A DNA stretch of 5,871 bases from positions 1 through 5,871 of the forward strand of contig CAMPKR010000166.1 of assembly GCA_946887345.1 (NCBI GenBank), read 5' to 3'. A program made the position numbers and the translations under genes. Shown one piece after another: positions 1-5,871 of this stretch (its first letter is position 1; each line of letters starts with the position of its first letter). The DNA is from an uncultured Bacteroidota bacterium. GTDB lineage: Bacteria; Bacteroidota; Bacteroidia; Chitinophagales; Chitinophagaceae. A model generated the notes under the pieces. That model searched no databases. It worked only from the letters and a program-made list of their open reading frames with translations, and had not been told where the DNA came from.

Positions 1-84
1 ATTTTTATTTTAATGTAGTGCAAAGATATTTGATTATGGCTAGAATTAGACGATTAGATCAAAAATTATACCATTCTGACAGTA
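1..84. other. AT-rich intergenic stretch downstream of porU
   Basis: This short AT-rich segment follows the porU stop codon. No reading frame of useful length fits here. The only minus-strand ATG (complement of 72-74) meets a stop two codons later. I see no stem followed by a T-run, so there is no convincing intrinsic terminator for porU, and transcription may continue leftward into the next gene. In many Bacteroidota that gene is porV, but it is not visible here, so this is an inference from known gene order. Confidence 0.5.
21..28 (-). promoter_or_regulatory. Possible -7 box for a gene off the left edge
   Basis: Read on the minus strand this is TATCTTTG, a perfect fit to the Bacteroidota -7 consensus TAnnTTTG. 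No TTG-type -33 box lies at the usual 19-21 base spacing; the nearest minus-strand TTTG (60-63) is about 31 bases away. The site would direct transcription leftward, out of the window, possibly for the gene after porU. An isolated box of this length can occur by chance in AT-rich DNA. Confidence 0.25.
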
Positions 85-3000
85 TTAACGTATAATGACC
101 AGCTTTTGGTATGCCGACTCATGAATACCGGATGAAGTAGCGAGGTCGAGACGGTAAACATAGAGGCCTGAGGGTATCTTTGCGCCATTGTCATCAGTAC
201 CATCCCAGGTAATTTCTGTACTGCGGCTTCCCGATGGGGTGAAGCTTTGCCTTATCTTCCTTACCAGGGAGCCTGAGGTACTGTAAATGTTGATGCTTAC
301 GTCGAGGGCCTCATCAGGATGATTGTGCTCAAATACAAAATGAGTGTTATCGCTGAATGGGTTAGGATAGTTGGAAAGGTTGTTCACCTTTACTATCGCA
401 CCATCTACTACCTCAAAGTTTACCACACCTTCTCCTGAATTGTTGTTGACGTCCCAGGCCTTTATCCTGAGCGAGTGTTTACCATTGCTAAGTCCTGTAA
501 CAGGGAAATAGACGTAACCACGCCTGTAAGTGTTAGGAGCGGTCTCGTAATAATCGTTAAGAATGTAAGGATTCTGAAGATCGCCATCGAGCACAGCAGT
601 AAGATCGTGGCCAACTGTATTGCCTGAAACATTGATACCTGTTTCGTCTTCAAGCACTACATAAAGCATAGTATTTGATCCTGTAATGCCACCATCTTTG
701 AACAGTGAATCTTCGATATAAGGCATTACCAGCGGTGCGTTGTCTTCGATAACAGGATTATCAGAGAAACCACCTACTACAAAAGAGGTATCTGCGCCAG
801 CGCCATCGGTCTGACCATCTTCAGCATAGATGCTGATCTTACAAACACCCATATCGTAGTTGATATCCTTAGGTGAAATGAAAGCAATTGTGAACAGGCC
901 ATTTTCAACCGTTACGCGGCCCTTGTAAATAATATTGTTTTGCACCCTGTATGTCTTATTCACATCTGTAAGGGCACGAACCGTACGGGGCTTATCGTAA
1001 ATAGTAACATAAACACGGCCGTTGAAAGCGCCCAACAAGGCATCATTGTCGTCTACTACCTTACCCTTAAGCACGTAAGAGCCAAGCGCTTTGATCGTGT
1101 CAACGGTTACACCAGTGATACCATCCTGAAGAGACTCTATTTTGATGTTATGCTCGGGGAAGGCAGGTATAAGTGCCGGATCGCCGAGCAGCGCAAATTT
1201 TCTGAAGTTGATCAATTCACCAGGATTAGAGGATGACTGGTAAGTGACGTTTTTGGCTATGCGGAAAGCATCGCCCAACGCATAGTTCTTCCCATTGTGA
1301 AAGTCGAACTGATCGTGGAGGAACTGTTTATTGATAGTGCGGTTGGGAGCAGCATACACCAATTGGGTAGTGGTAAGAGTAGCGATAGCTCCACCATCGT
1401 TCTTCAGCATCAGAGCCTCACCGGAAGATACATATTCCGGGTGATCAAACTGTCCATAGTCGCAGGTGGCAGTTATTATAATAGGTAACTTATTGAAGTT
1501 CTTCCACTTGCTGTAATCGTCTTGGATAATGATACGTTCATCGGCCAGAACCTGGGTATTACCGTGACCGCTATAGTTGAGCAGGAAAGTGCCTTTGAAT
1601 ATCTGGTCGTTAATGGCCTTGTTCGCATCAGGAGCCCTCATACCACCAGGAGTTGAGATGCGCTGAATGGCATCGAGGTAAACTTTAGTGACATTGAAAA
1701 TATTGTTTTGAGCCAGGATAGTAGCAGCCATCTCTTCGGCATCATCCGTGTGGTCACCGGCCTGGTCGGCATTATCTGCAGCCACTGTCACCGACAGTTT
1801 CCATGGCCCCAAAGAGTTTGGGCTCTTATAGTTTTTGATCTTCCGAATGAGTGCTTTTGCATCGCTGACATTAGTAACCGGGAAACGCCCCACGCCGAGA
1901 TCCATGGTGTTGTAGATGGAGAAGCTCTCAATGTTCTCATTGTCGTCAAGGAATGAGAAAAAGTCATCGTTGCAATAGCTATTGATCGTTGCAGAAAACT
2001 CTGCTGACTCAAAGGTTGGTACAAAGTTAGTATTACCTGCTACCCTATTCTTATAATCGTAAGAGGCATCACCAAAAAGGAGAAGGTAACGAGGCATCTG
2101 TGCAGTGTCGTTGCCTGCACGCAGGTAGAACATACGCGCGAAATCGCGGATGGCACTTATATCCTGTGAACCTGAAGAGAACTCATTATACACCTGCTGA
2201 GGTGTGGCAACAATAACGCGGAGACCGGTAGTTTGCCTGTGAAACTCAGCCAGTTCATTTGCTTCATTGATAAAATTTGCATTAGCAACTATGATATAGT
2301 CTACCTGGTCGGAGCCATTCAGATTCTGATTGGCTGTTTTTTCTACAAAGGAAGGCATAGGGAGATCGGTGCCGTTGATAACTGCATACTCGCGCAGCAT
2401 AGAAGCGTCGCGGGAAAAACTATATACGCCGCCGCTGAGCGAACCATTGATACGGACAGGGGACAGTGGATTGGTAATATCCCAAACCTGGGTGGATGAG
2501 CCTGCGCCCTGCACCTGGAAATTGGCAACATTGCCGGCAGCAACACTTCGCCAGTCGCGGAAGAGGAGCTGCTGCAAGCCAGATACATTCAACTGCCTGC
2601 GGACATTCACTTCAATGTAGTTGAGATAGCCTTTACCACTGCTGATAGCAGGCTGGTAAGACATAGCAATGTTGACATCGCTTCCTACAGACTGATCGAA
2701 GATCATGTATTCATTGGCCATGGGAGTAAACAGGCTGCTGAAACAAATGCCCGTGTGGTTTACACCATTTACGTTGGCTGTGAAAACGTTATTGTTTGCT
2801 TCGCAGCGGGAGCCTACCCATATTTTAAACTTTGCAGCCTCGCCCGCGAGATGAGGCCCGAGATTGAGATTGAAAGTATGAGAGAGACTTTTGCCGGGAT
2901 CGTCGCTGAATTCTTCGCCCCACCATTCTTTACCTAACCCGCCGGGATTTACGAGGTCTTTCTCGTAAAGCGCGTAATGATCAAACCGGGTAGCAGTAAT

Positions 3001-3840
3001 ATTTGATGTTGCTGCTGAATTTTCTCCTTGTATGCGCTGGCCGGGACCAAGATCGAAATTGATGAAATAGAAGGCTTGCTCTTCGTAGATATTAAATGCG
3101 TGAGTAAATTTTTGGTTGATGCTATCTTTTCTCCAGGCTACCGGGCCGGTTGCATAAAAAACGAGGAAATCACCCTGATCGAAGACACCATCGCCGCCAT
3201 CGTTTAGCCAAATGGGATTTTCCTGCAGGTCATCGGGCCGGGAAACAGCATTGTTCTCAGAAAGCATATTACCGCCGTTGCCGTATACCCTAATATTGGC
3301 AGTATTAATAGAAGAGGGAGCTACGCCCAGCTTATTGGCTATGAAATCGTGATCGATCTTGAAAAATCCAGAGCCGGGTACAGCTACCTTATACCAGTTG
3401 CCTGAAGCCAGTACTGACGATGCAGCAGTGCTTTTAGCTGCCGGGGGAGACTGGTCTTCCACGGCCTCCTCAGTAACAATAGCTGTGAATTGGGTAATAC
3501 GCCTGGTAGTAGCTGTAGGTGCCTCGAAGCTATAAGCAGGGATACGGATAAGGGCAAAAGGGCGCTTTCGTTCCTTGCCGAGGACGATCTCAAAACGGGA
3601 AGGATCGGATGGAATGGCATCAGCGGGAATGGCGATGCCATTCTTGTATTGAATATCAATTAATTGAATATTTGGTTTTGCGTAATATTGGAGCCAGACT
3701 TTCTTTACGACATAGCCACCATTGACCTCGGAGGCCTTGACGGTGAAAGTTTCGGTACCAGCGGATGCTGAAAAAGCTGCAAAAAAAGACAGCAATAGGA
3801 TGATAGCGGATTTTGTCATTTGATGAAAGCTAAAAACCAT
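85..3840 (-). CDS. porU: Type IX secretion system sortase PorU (C25 family)
   Basis: Complete gene of 1251 residues for the surface sortase of the type IX secretion system. In this family the enzyme removes the C-terminal signal domain of exported proteins after outer-membrane passage and joins the cargo to its surface anchor. A signal peptide is visible (hydrophobic core about residues 11-24, small residues to about 27), followed by a beta-rich N-terminal region. The gingipain-fold (C25) peptidase spans about 512-895, with FLLNYSGHG (catalytic His759) and ITATCDYG (catalytic Cys793). Beta-rich domains follow, then a T9SS C-terminal domain at about 1153-1251 with YPNPF (1158-1162), a WDGTD segment near 1212, SGLYVYR and a terminal KLVIIR. 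Length is near the roughly 1150-1300 typical of PorU. Met8 (start at 3819) is an attractive alternative start because MTKSAIILLL is a more classic signal-peptide beginning; no ribosome binding site decides between them. It is divergent from gldJ, a fellow T9SS/gliding gene. Family call is secure; start is not. Confidence 0.95.
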   Translation of the reverse strand: MVFSFHQMTKSAIILLLSFFAAFSASAGTETFTVKASEVNGGYVVKKVWLQYYAKPNIQLIDIQYKNGIAIPADAIPSDPSRFEIVLGKERKRPFALIRIPAYSFEAPTATTRRITQFTAIVTEEAVEDQSPPAAKSTAASSVLASGNWYKVAVPGSGFFKIDHDFIANKLGVAPSSINTANIRVYGNGGNMLSENNAVSRPDDLQENPIWLNDGGDGVFDQGDFLVFYATGPVAWRKDSINQKFTHAFNIYEEQAFYFINFDLGPGQRIQGENSAATSNITATRFDHYALYEKDLVNPGGLGKEWWGEEFSDDPGKSLSHTFNLNLGPHLAGEAAKFKIWVGSRCEANNNVFTANVNGVNHTGICFSSLFTPMANEYMIFDQSVGSDVNIAMSYQPAISSGKGYLNYIEVNVRRQLNVSGLQQLLFRDWRSVAAGNVANFQVQGAGSSTQVWDITNPLSPVRINGSLSGGVYSFSRDASMLREYAVINGTDLPMPSFVEKTANQNLNGSDQVDYIIVANANFINEANELAEFHRQTTGLRVIVATPQQVYNEFSSGSQDISAIRDFARMFYLRAGNDTAQMPRYLLLFGDASYDYKNRVAGNTNFVPTFESAEFSATINSYCNDDFFSFLDDNENIESFSIYNTMDLGVGRFPVTNVSDAKALIRKIKNYKSPNSLGPWKLSVTVAADNADQAGDHTDDAEEMAATILAQNNIFNVTKVYLDAIQRISTPGGMRAPDANKAINDQIFKGTFLLNYSGHGNTQVLADERIIIQDDYSKWKNFNKLPIIITATCDYGQFDHPEYVSSGEALMLKNDGGAIATLTTTQLVYAAPNRTINKQFLHDQFDFHNGKNYALGDAFRIAKNVTYQSSSNPGELINFRKFALLGDPALIPAFPEHNIKIESLQDGITGVTVDTIKALGSYVLKGKVVDDNDALLGAFNGRVYVTIYDKPRTVRALTDVNKTYRVQNNIIYKGRVTVENGLFTIAFISPKDINYDMGVCKISIYAEDGQTDGAGADTSFVVGGFSDNPVIEDNAPLVMPYIEDSLFKDGGITGSNTMLYVVLEDETGINVSGNTVGHDLTAVLDGDLQNPYILNDYYETAPNTYRRGYVYFPVTGLSNGKHSLRIKAWDVNNNSGEGVVNFEVVDGAIVKVNNLSNYPNPFSDNTHFVFEHNHPDEALDVSINIYSTSGSLVRKIRQSFTPSGSRSTEITWDGTDDNGAKIPSGLYVYRLDLATSSGIHESAYQKLVIIR

Positions 3841-3856
3841 AAAAAACAGGTGTTCT

Positions 3857-3864
3857 CAAAGTTA
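3857..3864 (-). promoter_or_regulatory. Candidate porU promoter -7 box
   Basis: The minus strand reads TAACTTTG, a perfect TAnnTTTG box. Transcription would begin near 3850, giving a leader of about 10 bases to the first ATG (3840) or about 30 to the second in-frame ATG (3819). The latter is more ordinary and mildly favours the Met8 start. No TTG sits at 19-21 bases upstream, which weakens the call. An alternative is TTTTG at 3912-3908 with a poorer box TAAATACG at 3888-3881 and a 19-base spacer. Confidence 0.35.
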
Positions 3865-3929
3865 CGGAATAAGTAAGATACGTATTTAGAATGTTGCCAA
3901 AAGGTGACAAAAGAAAAGAACGCTAAACT

Positions 3930-3950
3930 TCACATTTTATTATAAAGTGA
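3930..3950. repeat. Imperfect palindrome between porU and gldJ
   Basis: The 21-base element begins TCAC and ends GTGA, with eight of ten arm positions pairing around a central base at 3940. It lies about 70-110 bases from either start codon, upstream of both candidate promoters, where a dimeric regulator could bind. No known operator consensus is claimed. AT-rich DNA produces such symmetry by chance fairly often. Confidence 0.3.
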
Positions 3951-3970
3951 GTAAGCTAAAAATGCATAGA

Positions 3971-3987
3971 TTTTACGGACGTTTTAC
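3971..3987 (+). repeat. TTTTAC direct repeat, 11-base period
   Basis: TTTTAC occurs at 3971-3976 and again at 3982-3987, exactly 11 bases apart, about one helical turn. The pair ends eight bases before the -33 TTG of the gldJ promoter, roughly -62 to -46 from the expected start site, a usual place for an activator of the two-component response-regulator type. The repeat is seen; the role is inferred and could be chance. Confidence 0.3.
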
Positions 3988-3994
3988 CTGAAAG

Positions 3995-4026
3995 CTTGAC
4001 TTTTTAAAAAGAATGCTCTAACATTG
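3995..4026 (+). promoter_or_regulatory. Predicted gldJ promoter (Bacteroidota type)
   Basis: CTTG at 3995-3998 serves as the -33 element. TAACATTG at 4019-4026 matches the TAnnTTTG -7 consensus with one mismatch. The 20-base spacer is exactly in the 19-21 range known for the Bacteroidota primary sigma factor. Transcription would start near 4033, leaving an AT-rich leader of about 45 bases before the gldJ ATG. That leader has no Shine-Dalgarno sequence, which is usual in this phylum. Confidence 0.6.
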
Positions 4027-4079
4027 TAACACTTTTAGGTTAATCAACCCAATTCGTAGCAAATATTTTTTCTTAGATT

Positions 4080-5612
4080 ATGAAAAGAACACACATTAGT
4101 GCGGGCTTGCTGTGTATAGGGGCAGCGATGATATTATCGGCTTGCTCTACAAAGAAATACAGTGGATTATCCAGCTCTACCGGGTGGGAGTATAACAATT
4201 CCCGTCTTGGCGGTTTCAGTTACAGGGACTATCCGGGCATGCAAACAGGCCCGGGCCTTACATTCGTAGAGGGCGGCCGTTTTACAATGGGACAAACAGA
4301 ACAGGATCTATCAACTGTAGAGCGTAATAATATACCTCGTACTGTGTCTGTTTCCTCTTTCTACATGGATGAGACCGAGGTTTCAAATGTGCATTATCGT
4401 GAGTATGTATATTGGATAGCGCGTGCATATGGTAATGACTATCCTAACCTGGTAAGAGATGCAAAACCTGATACCGCCAGCTGGCGCCAGGCACTTGCTT
4501 ATAATGAACCCCTGGTTCAATACTATTACTCACATGCTGCATATGCACATTATCCTGTAGTAGGCGTTAACTGGTACCAGGCAAGAGATTTTGCTAAATG
4601 GCGCAGTGACAGAGTGAATGAAATGATCCTTATCCGCCTTGGCCTGCTGAAACCAAACGCCAACCAGAGCGGTGAAGACGTTTTCACTACAGAAACTTAT
4701 GTAAACGGTCAATATGATGGTACGCCGGGTAAATACCGCGTATCTGACCTGGACCCGAACAGTGGTGGTAAGCGCAATGCGAACTATGCTGACGGCTTCC
4801 TGCTGCCAAACTACCGCCTTCCAACAGAGGCCGAGTGGGAATACGCTGCCCTTGGCCTGGTAGGTAACAATCCTGAGCCAGCGACTAAGCGTCGCCGTGG
4901 TGAGGAAGTAATAACAGACAGAAATGTTTACCCGTGGTCTGCAAAAGAAGGTACACGCTACGGCCTTCGGAACGAATACCAGGGTGAATTCCTTGACAAC
5001 TTTAAGAGAGGTATGGGTGACCAAATGGGTGTTGCCGGCGGTCTGAACGACAACGCTGATATCCCTTCTGAAGTTTACTCTTACAAGCCAAATGCATTCG
5101 GCCTGTATCACATGGCTGGTAACGTGAGTGAGTGGGTACTGGATACTTACCGCCCTAATTCTCCGCAAGATGTGGCTGACTTCCGTCCTTTCCGTGGTAA
5201 CCAGTTTGAAACTTACAGGCGTATTGCTGAAGATAACAGCCTGGAAGAAAAAGATAGCCTTGGCCGCCTGACTACCCGTCCGATGACTCCTGAAGAAATG
5301 GCTGAAGAACAAAGAATTCAACTGAGGAACTACGACCTCCGCGCCGCGGCTGATGGTGACAGTACGTCAGGATATGCTTATAAGTATGGTGAAAATACAC
5401 TGGTAAGCGATGATGCTAAAGTGGTAAAAGGTGGATCATGGGCTGACCGTGCTTACTGGATGTCACCAGGTACCCGTCGTTACCTGCAAGCTTCACAGTC
5501 TAGCTCCACCGTTGGTTTCCGTTGCGTGATGGATCGCCTTGGCAGCCCGAACGGTGATAACAATGCCCGTGCCGGTAACTTCTTCGGCAAGGAGTCGAGG
5601 AGAAGAAGATAA
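4080..5612 (+). CDS. gldJ: Gliding motility lipoprotein GldJ
   Basis: Complete 510-residue lipoprotein of the gliding/type IX secretion machinery. In Flavobacterium johnsoniae, GldJ is an outer-membrane lipoprotein required for gliding and for stability of the GldK ring protein, hence for secretion. The N-terminus is a lipoprotein signal with lipobox LSAC and Cys22 as the lipidation site. The remainder is an FGE/SUMF1-type fold: FVEGGRFTMG (62-71), FYMDETEVSN (94-103), PVVGVNWYQA (159-168), YRLPTEAEWEYAA (245-257), GLYHMAGNVSEWV (341-353), VKGGSWADRAYW (449-460) and GFRC (479-482). The two active-site cysteines of true formylglycine-generating enzymes, expected just after GGS, are absent (WADRAYW instead), so it is probably structural. 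A charged stretch of about 95 residues separates EWV from VKGGSW, and the protein ends in a basic RRRR tail. The MDETEVSN and VGVNWYQA context fits GldJ rather than GldK. At 510 residues it is a little shorter than the F. johnsoniae protein (about 560, from memory). It has its own promoter and is followed by a strong terminator. Confidence 0.93.
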   Translation: MKRTHISAGLLCIGAAMILSACSTKKYSGLSSSTGWEYNNSRLGGFSYRDYPGMQTGPGLTFVEGGRFTMGQTEQDLSTVERNNIPRTVSVSSFYMDETEVSNVHYREYVYWIARAYGNDYPNLVRDAKPDTASWRQALAYNEPLVQYYYSHAAYAHYPVVGVNWYQARDFAKWRSDRVNEMILIRLGLLKPNANQSGEDVFTTETYVNGQYDGTPGKYRVSDLDPNSGGKRNANYADGFLLPNYRLPTEAEWEYAALGLVGNNPEPATKRRRGEEVITDRNVYPWSAKEGTRYGLRNEYQGEFLDNFKRGMGDQMGVAGGLNDNADIPSEVYSYKPNAFGLYHMAGNVSEWVLDTYRPNSPQDVADFRPFRGNQFETYRRIAEDNSLEEKDSLGRLTTRPMTPEEMAEEQRIQLRNYDLRAAADGDSTSGYAYKYGENTLVSDDAKVVKGGSWADRAYWMSPGTRRYLQASQSSSTVGFRCVMDRLGSPNGDNNARAGNFFGKESRRRR

Positions 5613-5631
5613 TAATATCTAACTGATATAG

Positions 5632-5663
5632 AAAAACCCCTTTCAGAACGAAAGGGGTTTTTT
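5632..5663 (+). terminator. Intrinsic terminator after gldJ
   Basis: A perfect 13-base-pair stem is formed by 5632-5644 (AAAAACCCCTTTC) and 5650-5662, with a five-base loop AGAAC. The stem's distal arm ends in six T residues (5658-5663), followed after one A by five more. It begins 20 bases after the gldJ stop. The A-tract on the left arm gives a T-run on the opposite strand as well, so it could act in both directions. Confidence 0.92.
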
Positions 5664-5686
5664 ATTTTTACAACAAACCGGATACA

Positions 5687-5871
5687 TTGACGACCACTGC
5701 GCTATACGATATATACCAGCAATACCCCAGCATACAGACCGACAGCAGGAAAGTAAAACAGAACGACCTCTTCTTTGCGCTGAAGGGTCCGAACGTCAAT
5801 GGAAATGAATATGCAGCACAGGCGATAGCGGATGGCGCAGCCTACGCGGTAGTGGACGAAGCGGCGTATGC
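5687..5871 (+). CDS. murF: MurF, N-terminal part (cut by window edge)
   Basis: This is the first 61 codons of a gene that runs off the right edge. MurF (UDP-N-acetylmuramoyl-tripeptide--D-alanyl-D-alanine ligase) is a cytoplasmic ATP-dependent enzyme that adds D-Ala-D-Ala to the peptidoglycan precursor. The translation contains IQTDSRKVKQNDLFFALKG followed by NVNGNEYAAQAI and GAAYAVVDE, the N-terminal uridine-nucleotide-binding domain signature of Bacteroidota MurF. FFALKG with NGN favours MurF over MurE, which usually has LFVA and DGH. The frame is open from the stop at 5624-5626 and has no ATG or GTG before the conserved part. TTG at 5687 is therefore the likely start and gives the expected N-terminal length (TTTALYDIYQQYP). 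No ribosome binding site is obvious. The ATP-binding and C-terminal domains lie outside the window. Confidence 0.85.
   Translation, partial: MTTTALYDIYQQYPSIQTDSRKVKQNDLFFALKGPNVNGNEYAAQAIADGAAYAVVDEAAY

Larger units (their letters stand above)
3841..4079. other. Divergent porU/gldJ intergenic region
   Basis: This 239-base AT-rich region separates the two start codons and must carry the 5' control signals of both genes. No coding frame or RNA gene is evident. It contains a good plus-strand promoter for gldJ, two weaker minus-strand candidates for porU, an imperfect palindrome at 3930-3950, a TTTTAC direct repeat at 3971-3987 and a perfect 12-base palindrome inside the gldJ promoter spacer. 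Divergent arrangement of two genes from one system suggests possible co-regulation, which is inference. Confidence 0.7.

Noticed and set aside
1788..2024. Several open frames of 60-98 codons overlapping porU in other frames on both strands
   Set aside because: They are all inside a confidently identified gene, have no family motifs and have compositions typical of shadow frames.
3648..3671. ATTGAATAT repeated at 3648-3656 and 3663-3671
   Set aside because: It is inside porU and encodes ordinary residues (IQLIDIQY). Short AT-rich repeats like this arise by coding coincidence.
4530..5321. A 263-codon open frame on the minus strand inside gldJ
   Set aside because: It lies wholly antisense to a gene with clear family motifs. 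Its translation has no recognisable domain and looks like a codon-bias shadow.
5658..5670. TATTTTTA near 5663 as a possible murF -7 box
   Set aside because: It is the terminator T-run, lacks the final G of the consensus and has no TTG at 19-21 bases upstream.
1..5871. Possible mobile element, CRISPR array, toxin-antitoxin or new defence system
   Set aside because: No transposase, regular repeat-spacer pattern, small gene pair, tRNA or attachment-site signal is visible. All coding space is explained by porU, gldJ and murF.

Overview
The window looks like chromosomal DNA from a member of the Bacteroidota, most plausibly a Chitinophagia/Sphingobacteriia-type organism with moderate GC. The phylum call rests on three things: both complete genes belong to Bacteroidota-specific type IX secretion/gliding families, the gldJ promoter resembles the Bacteroidota TTG-N20-TAnnTTTG form, and the starts lack Shine-Dalgarno sequences. 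The class call is inference only.

Layout: positions 1-84 are a short AT-rich stretch with no gene. It holds a perfect -7-like box on the minus strand that may serve a gene lying off the left edge. Positions 85-3840 (minus) encode a complete PorU-like type IX secretion sortase, a C25/gingipain-fold cysteine peptidase with a C-terminal CTD signal domain. Positions 3841-4079 are a divergent intergenic region with a good plus-strand promoter for gldJ, weaker minus-strand promoter candidates for porU, and small symmetric elements. Positions 4080-5612 (plus) encode GldJ, a lipoprotein with a formylglycine-generating-enzyme (SUMF1/FGE) fold that lacks the catalytic cysteines. A strong intrinsic terminator follows at 5632-5663. 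From 5687 to the right edge is the start of murF (UDP-MurNAc-tripeptide:D-Ala-D-Ala ligase), apparently using a TTG start.

Together, PorU and GldJ are parts of the type IX secretion/gliding system. Substrates cross the outer membrane through the SprA-type translocon. PorU cleaves their C-terminal signal domains at the cell surface and attaches the product to the cell. GldJ is an outer-membrane lipoprotein needed for gliding and for stability of the GldK ring component. MurF is a cell-wall housekeeping gene that happens to be next door. I see no mobile element, CRISPR array, RNA gene or new defence-like system. The points worth a second look concern regulation (the shared divergent region and the terminator just before murF) and the non-catalytic FGE fold of GldJ.
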